Shown: positions 23,691 to 31,553, counted from the stretch's first letter. The stretch: 34,912 bases of DNA from Actinomycetes bacterium (GCA_023426345.1 JAFAAX010000047.1:1-34912), one strand, 5' to 3'. Notes: generated by a model not told the origin, from the sequence alone. Made by a program: numbers and translations.

Positions 23691-24140
23691 GTGTCACGAC
23701 CTGGAGAGTGCGTGGGATACGTCCCGGGCGGCTTCGACATGCTTCACATCGGCCATCTCAACATCCTGCGGGCCGCCCGCGACCGGTGCGACCGCCTGGT
23801 CGTGGGCGTGGCCACCGACGAGTCGCTGATGCGGATGAAGGGCCGACCTCCCGTCATCCCCCATCACGAGCGCATGGAGCTCATCGCCAGCCTGCGCTTC
23901 GTCGACGACGTCGTCACGGACATCGACCGGGACAAGCGCGTCGCCTGGCGTCGGCATCCCTTCGACGTCCTCTTCAAGGGCGACGACTGGAAGGACACGG
24001 CGCGCGGCGACCTGCTCGAGCAGCAGATGGCCGAGGTCGGCGCCCGGGTGGTGTATCTGCCGTACACGCCGTCGACATCCTCGACGATGCTGCGGCAGTT
24101 CCTTGCCTCCTCCATCGCTGAGGCGGCGGCGGTGGAGTGA
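23691..24140 (+). CDS. Cytidylyltransferase-family protein (TagD-like)
   Basis: 149 aa, about the size of glycerol-3-phosphate cytidylyltransferase. The nucleotidyltransferase HxGH motif is HIGH (19-22) within GGFDMLHIGHLNIL, and the distal STSSTMLR matches the family SST motif. Such enzymes activate glycerol-phosphate or related polyols with CTP for teichoic-acid or capsule synthesis; other members use ATP, so the substrate stays open. GTG start with GGAGGT five bases upstream. A TAATTT at 23594-23599 is a possible -10. Convergent with a polyprenyl sugar-phosphate transferase, which supports a cell-surface role. Confidence 0.82.
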   Translation: MSRPGECVGYVPGGFDMLHIGHLNILRAARDRCDRLVVGVATDESLMRMKGRPPVIPHHERMELIASLRFVDDVVTDIDRDKRVAWRRHPFDVLFKGDDWKDTARGDLLEQQMAEVGARVVYLPYTPSTSSTMLRQFLASSIAEAAAVE

Positions 24141-24145
24141 GAAAT

Positions 24146-24183
24146 GGCTGACCGCCGCGCCCGGGACGGCGCGGCGGTCAGCC
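24146..24183. terminator. Strong bidirectional terminator
   Basis: Perfect 16-bp arms (24146-24161 and 24168-24183, GGCTGACCGCCGCGCC and its complement) around a 6-nt loop, between two convergent genes. A's on the left and T's on the right suit termination in both directions. Confidence 0.85.
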
Positions 24184-24204
24184 TCATTGCGAGCGGGCCT
24201 GCCG

Positions 24205-25683
24205 TCAGTAGGCGCCCTCCGCGGTGGTGACGGCCCGGACCGTCCGCACGAGGATGCGCAGATCCCGCGCCAGCGTCACGTTCTCGACGTAGAACAGATC
24301 GAGGTCGACCGAGTCGTCCCAGGACAGCGTCGAGCGCCCCGACGTCTGCCACAGACCCGTGATGCCTGGTTTCACCATGAACTTGCGGTGGACCATGTCC
24401 TCGTAGAGCGCGACCTCGCGGGCCAACGGCGGGCGCGGGCCGACCAGGCTCATCGTCCCGCCCCAGACGTTGAACAGCTGGGGGAGCTCGTCGAGGCTGA
24501 ATCGGCGCAGGACGCGGCCGACCCGGGTGATGCGGGGGTCGTCGGTCATCTTGAACATCACGTCGTTCCCGGCGTCCCGCTCGCCCTGCGCCTGCACGGC
24601 CGCCAGGCGGGCCTCGGCGTCCACGACCATGGTGCGGAACTTGAGCATCGTGAACTCGGAGCCGCGCAGGCCGACGCGCCGCTGGCGGAACAGGACGGGG
24701 CCGCCGTCCCCCGCCTTGATGAGCACGGCGATGACGGCGAGCACCGGGAGCAGCAGCGCGATGGCCAGTGTCGAGAGGACGAGGTCGACGCCCCGCTTGA
24801 CCACGGCGGTGGGCCCGCCCAGCGAGGGGGCGTGGATGTGGAGCTCGGCCAGGCCGTCGACGTGCCGGATGGAGACGCGCTCCGCCCCGACGCCGGTGAG
24901 CGAGGTGACGAGCGCCAGGCGGAGGTCGGCCCCTTCGAGGGCCCACCGCAGGGCGCGCAGCGCCTGCGGATTGAAGCCGGACAGGCTGTCGACCAGCAGG
25001 ACGTCGGCGCGCTGGGCCTGCATGACGGCGAGGATCCCCGCCGTGTCGTCGGGCCGGTCCGGGGACGGCGACCACTGGGCGCCGGCGTCGACGGACGCGA
25101 CGACGGTCAGCCCCAGCTCGTAGGCGCGCGTGAGGGTGCGGGTGAGCCCGGCTGAGGCGTCGTCCCGCGTGAGGATCACGCAGCGCTGGGTGAGCCGGCC
25201 CGCGCGCCTCAGGCGCAGCAGCAGGCGGCGGCTGGCCCGCCGTCCGATGAGCAGCATCGCCAATCCGACGGGCAGGGTGAAGGCGAAGAACCCCTTCCCC
25301 CAGTCGATGTCGAGGACGTCGCCCAGCACCGCGGCGCCGGCGAAGAGGATGAGGGTGGCCAGCACGACGGCCCAGTTCTGGTCGCCGGTCGAGGAGATGA
25401 CGGACAGCCGGTAGGTGCCCAGGGCGCGCAGCAGCAGTCCCCAGGCTGCGACGGCGATGACCGTCGCCACGGCCGTCTGGCCGGGAGGGAACGCCGCCAG
25501 CGAATGGCCGTCGGCCACCGCGGAGACATCGGGGAACACCCGTGTGCCGACGGCGAGCGTGGTGACGATGACGGCGAGATCGAGCAGGGCCACGACAGAG
25601 GTGAAGAGGGCGGGAGAGGGGCTCCGTGGCAGGGCCAGGTCGAAGGCGGGGAGGGCGGAGCGCTCGGTGACCGCGGAGGACAT
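24205..25683 (-). CDS. Polyprenyl-phosphate sugar-1-phosphate transferase (WcaJ/WbaP-like)
   Basis: 492 aa membrane enzyme of the bacterial sugar transferase family. It loads the first sugar-phosphate of an exopolysaccharide or glycan onto undecaprenyl phosphate. The N-terminal half has about four transmembrane helices and a CoA-binding-like region. A further helix (KRGVDLVLSTLAIALLLPVL) precedes the catalytic domain: GGPVLFRQRRVGLRG, MLKFRTM, RRFSLDELPQLFNVW, SLVGPRPPLAREV and VKPGITGLWQTSGRS. ATG start with AGAAGGAG seven bases upstream. A long, less GC-rich leader holds a 14-bp hairpin. The glycan made and the sugar used cannot be told. Confidence 0.9.
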   Translation of the reverse strand: MSSAVTERSALPAFDLALPRSPSPALFTSVVALLDLAVIVTTLAVGTRVFPDVSAVADGHSLAAFPPGQTAVATVIAVAAWGLLLRALGTYRLSVISSTGDQNWAVVLATLILFAGAAVLGDVLDIDWGKGFFAFTLPVGLAMLLIGRRASRRLLLRLRRAGRLTQRCVILTRDDASAGLTRTLTRAYELGLTVVASVDAGAQWSPSPDRPDDTAGILAVMQAQRADVLLVDSLSGFNPQALRALRWALEGADLRLALVTSLTGVGAERVSIRHVDGLAELHIHAPSLGGPTAVVKRGVDLVLSTLAIALLLPVLAVIAVLIKAGDGGPVLFRQRRVGLRGSEFTMLKFRTMVVDAEARLAAVQAQGERDAGNDVMFKMTDDPRITRVGRVLRRFSLDELPQLFNVWGGTMSLVGPRPPLAREVALYEDMVHRKFMVKPGITGLWQTSGRSTLSWDDSVDLDLFYVENVTLARDLRILVRTVRAVTTAEGAY

Positions 25684-25777
25684 GCGCGGACTCCTTCTGA
25701 GCGAGAGGGTGGATACGGGCCGCGGTTCCCGGCTCCCGCCGAAGCGGAAGCAGTGGGACGGGGAATGCGCGGGAGCA

Positions 25778-25824
25778 CGGGCCGCACACCGCTGAGGGCA
25801 GCGCCGTCCACGGTGTGCGGCCCG
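25778..25824 (-). promoter_or_regulatory. 14-bp leader hairpin before the polyprenyl transferase gene
   Basis: Perfect arms CGGGCCGCACACCG (25778-25791) and CGGTGTGCGGCCCG (25811-25824), 19-nt loop, about 95 bases upstream of the start codon. It is strong enough to be an attenuator or part of a leader RNA switch. No known riboswitch class recognised. Confidence 0.45.
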
Positions 25825-26119
25825 ATGAGGATGGGACGGGCCATCAGGCTAACCGAGTCGCACAGGGTTGTGAAGGCGCTGGAGACGTCAACCGAGTCAA
25901 TGTCAAAGAACTGATAGCCCGATGCTCCCTGAGTAGTGAAGGGAAGGAATTGAGACTGTCGGAGCAACCATAAGTTCCGTGAATTGCCGTGATTGCAGCG
26001 ATGGTGGGGCCTCGTAGCCGCCGCCCCTCCTCGCCGTCCTCGTTGGTGCGTCTCCGCTCTACCTCAGGTCCCCCGGCACCGACATCGGCGCCGACGGACA
26101 CGCCGGCTGAGGCCGGCTC

Positions 26120-26146
26120 CGGCTGCGCTAGGCTGTCCGCGTCGTG
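26120..26146 (+). promoter_or_regulatory. glyA promoter element shared with mdh
   Basis: CGGCTGC-G-CTAGGCTG-TC-CGCGTCGTG, 24 of 27 bases identical to the mdh element; -10-like TAGGCT at 26129-26134. Leader to the glyA ATG is about 110 nt. Confidence 0.5.
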
Positions 26147-26254
26147 ACTGGCGCACAGGTGGGGGACCACCGGGGAGCGATCGATCGGACGCCGCGGCCG
26201 CCCGCCTGGGCCGGGGCTCCAGCCGGGGCACCGGTGTGGAGATGTGGAGAACCC

Positions 26255-27541
26255 ATGAGCGATTCCCTCAATGACATGACGCTGGCGGAGCTGGATCCCG
26301 AGATCCGCGCCGTCCTGGACCACGAGCTCGACCGCCAGCGCGGGACGCTGGAGATGATCGCCTCGGAGAATTTCGTGCCCCGCGCAGTCCTCGAGGCACA
26401 GGGCTCGGTGCTGACGAACAAGTACGCCGAAGGCTATCCGGGGCGCCGCTACTACGGCGGCTGCGAGTTCGTCGACGTCGCCGAGCAATTGGCGATCGAT
26501 CGCGCAAAGGCCGTGTTCGGGGCGGACTACGCGAACGTCCAGCCCCACTCCGGAGCCCAGGCGAACGCGGCGGCGCTCATGGCGATGGCAGCGCCGGGCG
26601 ACACGATCCTGGGGCTCTCGCTGGCCCACGGGGGCCACCTCACCCACGGGATGGCCATCAACTTCTCCGGCAAGCTCTACCACGCCACCGCCTACGAGGT
26701 CTCGCGCGACACCCAGCGCATCGAGCCCGAGCAGGTCCGCGAGGTCGCCCTGCGCGAACGCCCCCGCGTGATCATCGCAGGCTGGTCGGCCTACCCCCGC
26801 CACCTGGACTTCCAGGCCTTCCGTGACATCGCGGACGAGGTCGGGGCCGCGCTGTGGGTCGACATGGCGCACTTCGCGGGTCTCGTGGCCGCGGGCGTCC
26901 ACCCGAATCCGCTCCCGTTCGCCGACGTCGTCACCACGACCGTCCACAAGACGTTGGGCGGCCCGCGCTCGGGGATGATCCTGTCCTCGCGCGGAGGGCA
27001 GTGGGGCAAGAAGCTCAACTCCGCCGTGTTCCCCGGCCAGCAGGGCGGCCCGCTCATGCACGTCATCGCCGCGAAGGCGATCGCGATGAAGGTCGCGCAG
27101 ACGGACGCGTTCCGCGACCGCCAGGTGCGCACGCTCGAGGGCGCGCAGAGGCTCGCGGAGCGCCTGTCCGCCCCCGACGCGGCCGCGGCGGGGATCCGCC
27201 TGGTCACGGGCGGCACGGACGTCCACCTCGTGCTCGTCGACCTCGTGGGCTCCCCGCTCGACGGCAAGCAGGCGGAGGACCTGCTCCACGACGTCGGCAT
27301 CACCGTCAACCGCAACGCGGTCCCCTTCGATCCGCGCCCGCCGGCCGTCACGTCGGGCCTGCGCATCGGGACGCCGGCGTTGGCCACCCGCGGCTTCACG
27401 GCCGAGGACTTCGAGGAGGTCGCCGACATCATCGCCACCGCGCTCGTCCAGGGCGCGGGCGGCGTCGACGTCGAGGGCCTGCGCGCCCGCGTGCGGCGCC
27501 TCACCGACGCCCATCCCCTTTATGAGGGGTTGCCGCAGTGA
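26255..27541 (+). CDS. glyA: Serine hydroxymethyltransferase
   Basis: 428 aa PLP enzyme that converts serine + tetrahydrofolate to glycine + 5,10-methylene-THF. Signatures: MIASENFVPRAVLEAQGS, LTNKYAEGYPGRRYYGG, VDMAHFAGLVAAG and the PLP lysine K232 in TTTVHKTLGGPRSG. Length is standard. The frame is open back to 26144, but the conserved N-terminus and GGAGA upstream support the ATG at 26255. Its TGA overlaps the GTG of folD (GTGA), joining the two one-carbon folate steps in one coupled operon. Confidence 0.97.
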   Translation: MSDSLNDMTLAELDPEIRAVLDHELDRQRGTLEMIASENFVPRAVLEAQGSVLTNKYAEGYPGRRYYGGCEFVDVAEQLAIDRAKAVFGADYANVQPHSGAQANAAALMAMAAPGDTILGLSLAHGGHLTHGMAINFSGKLYHATAYEVSRDTQRIEPEQVREVALRERPRVIIAGWSAYPRHLDFQAFRDIADEVGAALWVDMAHFAGLVAAGVHPNPLPFADVVTTTVHKTLGGPRSGMILSSRGGQWGKKLNSAVFPGQQGGPLMHVIAAKAIAMKVAQTDAFRDRQVRTLEGAQRLAERLSAPDAAAAGIRLVTGGTDVHLVLVDLVGSPLDGKQAEDLLHDVGITVNRNAVPFDPRPPAVTSGLRIGTPALATRGFTAEDFEEVADIIATALVQGAGGVDVEGLRARVRRLTDAHPLYEGLPQ

Positions 27542-28431
27542 GGACGCCCTGGGAGGGGCCGGCGCAGATCCTCGACGGGGCCGCCACGGCCGGGGCCATC
27601 AGGGAGGAGCTGCGCGTCCGGGTCCGGGCGCTGCGCGAGCGGGGCGTCGTCCCCGGCCTGGGCACGATCCTGGTCGGGGAGGATCCCGGATCGGTGGCCT
27701 ATGTCGCCGGCAAGCATCGGGACTGCGCGGAGGTCGGCATCGAGTCGATCCGCATCGACCTGCCCGCCACGGCGACGCGGGCGCAGATCGAGGGGGCCGT
27801 CGACCGGCTCAACGGCGATCCGCGCTGCACCGGCTTCATCGTCCAGCTGCCCCTTCCGAGCGAGGTGGACGCCAACGCCGTCCTCGAGCGCGTCGATCCG
27901 GCCAAGGACGCCGACGGCCTGCATCCGACGAACCTCGGGCGGCTGGTCCTGCGCGGCTCCGGTCCGATCGACTCTCCGCTGCCCTGCACGCCGCGCGCCG
28001 TCATCGAGCTGATGACCCGGCACGGGATCTCGCTGGACGGGGCCGACGTCTGCGTGATCGGCCGGGGCGTGACGGTCGGCCGCTCGATCGGCCTGCTGCT
28101 CACCCGCCGCGACGTGAACGCGACGGTGACGCTGTGCCACACGGGCACGCACGATCTGGCGGACAAGATTCGCGCGGCCGACGTGGTGGTGGCCGCCGCC
28201 GGGTCCGCGGGCCTGGTGACCGCGTCCATGGTGCGTCCCGGCGCGGTCGTGGTGGACGTCGGGGTCTCGCGCGAGCCCGCGCCGGACGGGAGGTCCCGGC
28301 TGGTGGGCGACGTGGCCGACGGCGTCGACCGCGTCGCCTCCTGGCTGTCGCCGAATCCGCGCGGCGTCGGTCCGATGACCCGGGCTCTCCTGCTCGCCAA
28401 TGTCGTGGAGGCCGCCGAGCGGGGGGCGTGA
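27538..28431 (+). CDS. folD: Bifunctional methylene-THF dehydrogenase / cyclohydrolase
   Basis: 297 aa. Oxidises 5,10-methylene-THF with NADP+ and hydrolyses the product to 10-formyl-THF, continuing directly from GlyA. Catalytic Y55 and K59 sit in AYVAGKHRDC; VQLPLP, KDADGLHPTNLGRL, PCTPRAVIEL, and the NADP loop IGRGVTVGRSIGLLL are intact. The GTG start is fixed by the 4-nt overlap with glyA. It is convergent with the CDF transporter gene, 14 bases apart. The DUF3017 gene that commonly follows folD in actinobacteria is not here but at 5636. Confidence 0.96.
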   Translation: MRTPWEGPAQILDGAATAGAIREELRVRVRALRERGVVPGLGTILVGEDPGSVAYVAGKHRDCAEVGIESIRIDLPATATRAQIEGAVDRLNGDPRCTGFIVQLPLPSEVDANAVLERVDPAKDADGLHPTNLGRLVLRGSGPIDSPLPCTPRAVIELMTRHGISLDGADVCVIGRGVTVGRSIGLLLTRRDVNATVTLCHTGTHDLADKIRAADVVVAAAGSAGLVTASMVRPGAVVVDVGVSREPAPDGRSRLVGDVADGVDRVASWLSPNPRGVGPMTRALLLANVVEAAERGA

Positions 28432-28445
28432 CGCCGGGAGGGGCG

Positions 28446-29495
28446 TCACTCCCGTCCGCGGGCGAGGGCCGCGGCGTGGGCGAGGACCTCGTGGTCGCGA
28501 TGGGCGGGCAGATCGATCTGGAATGTCGCGTGGCCGACGGAGACGGGGAAGTGGGTGGCGACGCAGGTCTGGAGCGTGTGCAGGATGCCCTCATGGGCCG
28601 CCTGATCGAGGTCGGGATCGACCGTGACGTGCGCGGTGAGGGACACCGTCCCCGTGGCGATCGTCGTGACGTGGAGGTCGTGGACGTCCCTGACCCCGGG
28701 CACCGCCAGGATGTGGGAGCGGACGTCGGCGAGGTCGAGGCCGCGGGGCGTCTCCTCCATGAGGATCGCCAGAGAGCGGCGCAGGAGCGCGACGGCGCGC
28801 GGGGCCATGAGGACGGCGATGAGCAGCGAGGCCATCGCGTCCCCGCCGGACCATCCCGTGGCCATCGCGAGGACGGCCGCGACGATGACGGCGAGCGAGC
28901 CCAGCGCGTCGTTGGCGACCTCGAGGAACGCGGCGCGCATGTTGAGGGAGTCGCCGCGCCCCCCGGACAGGATGGCCAGGGACGCCGCATTGGCGACGAG
29001 CCCGATGACGCCGATGACGAGCATCGGCGCGGGCTCGAGGACGCCGGGGCGGAGCAGCCGCTGGACGGCCTCCCACGCCACGGTCACGCAGATGACGGCC
29101 AGCATGCCGGCTTGGAGCGCGGCGGCCACCACCTCGGAGCGGGCCCACCCCCAGGTGTGGCGGTCGTCGCGGGGCCGGGCCACGAGGTGCGCGGCGATGA
29201 GGGCGATGACGAGCCCCATGGAGTCGACGGCCATGTGCCCGGCGTCGGCGGCCAGGGCGAGGGAGCCCGTGAGGGACGCGCCGACGAGTTCGGCGACGAG
29301 GACTGTGCCGGTGACCGCGAGGGCGGCGGACAGGCGCCCCCGCGAGGTGCCGGCGGGGGCGTGGTCGTGGCCGTGAGGCGCGTGCGCGGATCCATCGACG
29401 AGGGCGTCCGGGGCGTCCTCGACCTGCGGGCGCGCGTCGCACCGCGGAGCGTGATCGCGCGGGGACGGCTGCGGGGTCCGGTCTCGCCTGCTCAT
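28446..29495 (-). CDS. Cation diffusion facilitator (CzcD/ZnT-like metal exporter)
   Basis: 349 aa. Six transmembrane helices export divalent metal (usually Zn2+) in exchange for protons, followed by a cytosolic C-terminal metal-binding domain (about 260-349). The N-terminus (about 38-47, AHAPHGHDHA) and the C-terminal domain are His-rich. The first metal pair is standard, H87/D91 in DAGHMAVD. The second, normally HxxxD, reads E192/D196 in LEVANDALGS. The ATG has AGGAG upstream. A CsoR-like palindrome ends 29 bases before the start, so metal-responsive control is likely. Metal specificity is open. Confidence 0.9.
   Translation of the reverse strand: MSRRDRTPQPSPRDHAPRCDARPQVEDAPDALVDGSAHAPHGHDHAPAGTSRGRLSAALAVTGTVLVAELVGASLTGSLALAADAGHMAVDSMGLVIALIAAHLVARPRDDRHTWGWARSEVVAAALQAGMLAVICVTVAWEAVQRLLRPGVLEPAPMLVIGVIGLVANAASLAILSGGRGDSLNMRAAFLEVANDALGSLAVIVAAVLAMATGWSGGDAMASLLIAVLMAPRAVALLRRSLAILMEETPRGLDLADVRSHILAVPGVRDVHDLHVTTIATGTVSLTAHVTVDPDLDQAAHEGILHTLQTCVATHFPVSVGHATFQIDLPAHRDHEVLAHAAALARGRE
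29394..29406 (+). repeat. Dispersed motif copy 8, inside the CDF N-terminus
   Basis: Exact ATCGACGAGGGCG, antisense to the CDF gene, where it encodes part of DALVDGSA in the non-conserved N-terminal tail. Confidence 0.6.
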
Positions 29496-29523
29496 CCGAA
29501 AAGCTCCTGAGACTCGTTCTCAC

Positions 29524-29540
29524 ATACCCTCGGGGGGTAT
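29524..29540. promoter_or_regulatory. CsoR/RcnR-type operator before the CDF gene
   Basis: On the minus strand ATACCC-CCCGA-GGGTAT: 6-bp arms with a C-tract core, the classic form of sites bound by the CsoR/RcnR (DUF156) metal-sensing repressors. It probably overlaps the CDF promoter. Confidence 0.6.
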
Positions 29541-29583
29541 CCGGGGTTTCCCACGCTAGCCCAGGCCGGGCAGAATGTCACCC

Positions 29584-30411
29584 ATGATCTCGATCGCGAC
29601 AGTCAACCTCAACGGCGTCCGCGCGGCCGCCAAGCGCGGCCTGGTGCCATGGCTCGACGAGCAGTCCCCCGACGTCGTCCTCATGCAGGAGGTCCGCGCC
29701 GACGCCGCCACCACCGCCGGGCTGCTGGGGGACGGATGGCGCCTCGCCGTCGTCCCCTCGCGGATGAAGGGGCGCGCGGGAGTGGCCGTCGCCGTGCGCG
29801 CGGACTCGGCCGGCGCCCCGGCCGTCGCCGACGTCCGCGGGGAGCTCGACGGCGATGAGACCGACCGGGACTCGGGGCGGTGGCTCGAGGTCGACCTCGA
29901 TCTGGCCTCGGGCGCGCGCCTGACGGTCGTGTCCGCCTACTTCCATTCCGGCGAGGTCGACACGCCCCGGCAGGAGGCGAAGATGGCCCATCTGCCCCGC
30001 ATCGGGGCGCGGATGGCGGCGCTGCTCGCCCAGGCGCAGGCCGGCGGCCGGCAGACGGTGGTGGCCGGCGACTTCAACGTCGTGCGCTCGCGGGCCGACA
30101 TCAAGAACTGGACGCCCAACCACAACAAGCGCGCGGGCGTGCTCGACGAGGAGATCGCCTTCCTCGACCGCTGGGTCGAGCAGGGGTGGCGCGACGTCAC
30201 CCGGGATCTGGCCGGCGCGGTCCAGGGGCCCTACACGTGGTGGTCCTGGCGCGGCAAGGCCTTCGACAACGACGCGGGGTGGCGCATCGACTACCAGTTC
30301 GCCACGCCCGAGCTGGCCGAGCGCGCGCGGTCCTTCCGCATCGGGCGTGCGGCGAGCTACGACGCCCGCTTCTCCGACCATGCGCCCCTGACGGTCGACT
30401 ACGACCTCTGA
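29584..30411 (+). CDS. xthA: Exodeoxyribonuclease III / AP endonuclease
   Basis: 275 aa DNA repair nuclease that cuts 5' of abasic sites and degrades 3' ends. Signatures: TVNLNGVRAAAKRG, the metal-binding Glu in MQEVRAD, GDFNVVRSRADIKNW, GWRIDYQ and SDHAPLTVDYDL with the catalytic Asp-His. No Shine-Dalgarno is evident. A CAGAAT (29571-29576) seven bases before the ATG at 29584 suggests a leaderless start; an ATG at 29575 in the same frame, adding three residues, is the alternative. Its last 13 bases overlap the convergent YihY gene. Confidence 0.93.
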   Translation: MISIATVNLNGVRAAAKRGLVPWLDEQSPDVVLMQEVRADAATTAGLLGDGWRLAVVPSRMKGRAGVAVAVRADSAGAPAVADVRGELDGDETDRDSGRWLEVDLDLASGARLTVVSAYFHSGEVDTPRQEAKMAHLPRIGARMAALLAQAQAGGRQTVVAGDFNVVRSRADIKNWTPNHNKRAGVLDEEIAFLDRWVEQGWRDVTRDLAGAVQGPYTWWSWRGKAFDNDAGWRIDYQFATPELAERARSFRIGRAASYDARFSDHAPLTVDYDL

Positions 30412-31541
30412 GGCGTCTCGGGGGCGGGCGCAGACGCCCCCGCGCCGACAGCGTCGGCCGATCCGACCGCGACCGTGGGGTCCTCGGCGCGGGCGGGCAG
30501 GAGCTCGCCCGTCACCGGATGGTGCGGCCATGCCAGGGTCTCCGGGACGCTCAGTGTGACGAAGTTCGGGCGTTCGCGGAAATGCAGCGTGACGGAGGCC
30601 GTGAGCGGCACGGCCTGAGGCGGGTTCGCCATCCACGCCGCGACCGTGAGGACGACGCGGACCAGCAGGTTGATCCACAGGACCAGGGTGACCACCGTGG
30701 TGGCCGTGGCCAGGATCGGGCTGTCGACGGCGCCCACCGCCGTCGTCCCGAGGACCTGGAGGACCTGCGCGGCGACCCCGAACAGGAGCAGGCCGCCCAG
30801 CAGGTCGGCGCGGGGCACGCGCACGCCGGCGACGACCCGGACCAGGAGGAGCAGGACGGCCGCGTCGACGAGCAGTGAGAGCAGGTGGGTGCCCACCGAG
30901 ATCGCGGGCCGGCCGGCGCCGGGGGAGACGCCCAGGCGGTCCATCGTCCAGTCGCCGAACACGTCGGTGAGCAGGCCCAGCCCTGCGCCGACGACCAGGC
31001 TGGCGGCCAGCCCGGCGGCGCCGACGGCGTTGCGCAGGATCGTGAGCAGGCCGTTCTCCGGCACCGAGACCACGCCGAACATCGACCGGATCGAGGCGGC
31101 CAACGACCCGACCACCGAGATCCCCGACCACGCCGCGACCAACAGCGCGATGACGCCCGTGAGCGACCACGCGTCGGACTCCACCAGGGCGTCGGGGTCG
31201 ACGAGGCCCGACCCGGAGGAGCCGGTCTTCAACAGGCCGGGCATCGCGGTGTTGAGGGCGTCGATGACGGCGCGACGGAGCTCCTCGTGGCCGCCCAGGA
31301 CGGCCATGAAGACGGTCCACCCGACGGTGAGGGCCGCGGTGAGGGACAGCAGCGTCGTCAGCGCCATGCCGCCTGAGAGCAGCCCTCCGTTGCGCGCCCC
31401 GTAGCGGGCCAGCGTGCGGGCGATGCGGGTGCCGTTCCACCAGGCCACGAGGGCCTGGATGCGCGGGACGAGCCCGGGGGTGGCCAGCGCGCGGCGCAGG
31501 CTTCGGGGCGGGTCCGCTGACGGGGCGTCACTGTGGGGCAT
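30399..31541 (-). CDS. YihY/BrkB-family membrane protein
   Basis: 380 aa. Five to six transmembrane helices in the YihY/virulence factor BrkB pattern (SLTAALTVGWTVFMAVLGG, VIALLVAAWSGISVVGSLAAS, LWINLLVRVVLTVAAWMANP), with a ~65-residue soluble C-terminus rich in Ala/Pro at the end. Family function is not settled. The open frame runs far upstream, but the ATG at 31539-31541 precedes the first conserved segment and has TATGTT ending six bases before it, so it is probably leaderless. It overlaps xthA tail to tail by 13 bases. Confidence 0.85.
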   Translation of the reverse strand: MPHSDAPSADPPRSLRRALATPGLVPRIQALVAWWNGTRIARTLARYGARNGGLLSGGMALTTLLSLTAALTVGWTVFMAVLGGHEELRRAVIDALNTAMPGLLKTGSSGSGLVDPDALVESDAWSLTGVIALLVAAWSGISVVGSLAASIRSMFGVVSVPENGLLTILRNAVGAAGLAASLVVGAGLGLLTDVFGDWTMDRLGVSPGAGRPAISVGTHLLSLLVDAAVLLLLVRVVAGVRVPRADLLGGLLLFGVAAQVLQVLGTTAVGAVDSPILATATTVVTLVLWINLLVRVVLTVAAWMANPPQAVPLTASVTLHFRERPNFVTLSVPETLAWPHHPVTGELLPARAEDPTVAVGSADAVGAGASAPAPETPQRS

Positions 31542-31547
31542 GTCTCC

Positions 31548-31553
31548 AACATA
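31548..31553 (-). promoter_or_regulatory. -10 element of a leaderless promoter (YihY gene)
   Basis: TATGTT on the minus strand, six bases before the ATG. A GGAG in between is too close to the ATG to serve as a normal ribosome site. Confidence 0.45.

Larger units (their letters stand above)
25684..26254. other. 571-bp gene-free region between divergent genes
   Basis: No convincing gene. The part 25850-26000 is clearly lower in GC than the rest of the window. It holds the leader hairpin at 25778-25824, the direct repeat AACCGAGTC at 25851-25859 and 25890-25898, and the TTGACA/TTGAC words expected of promoters for the polyprenyl transferase. The right part (26100-26254) holds a GCCGGC/GCCGGC stem and the glyA promoter element. 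Confidence 0.5.

Noticed and set aside
25684..25967. Open minus-strand frame before the polyprenyl transferase (QFFDIDSVDVSS...)
   Set aside because: Different frame from the transferase, no ribosome site, mixed codon usage, and it covers a strong hairpin; more likely a leader or promoter region.
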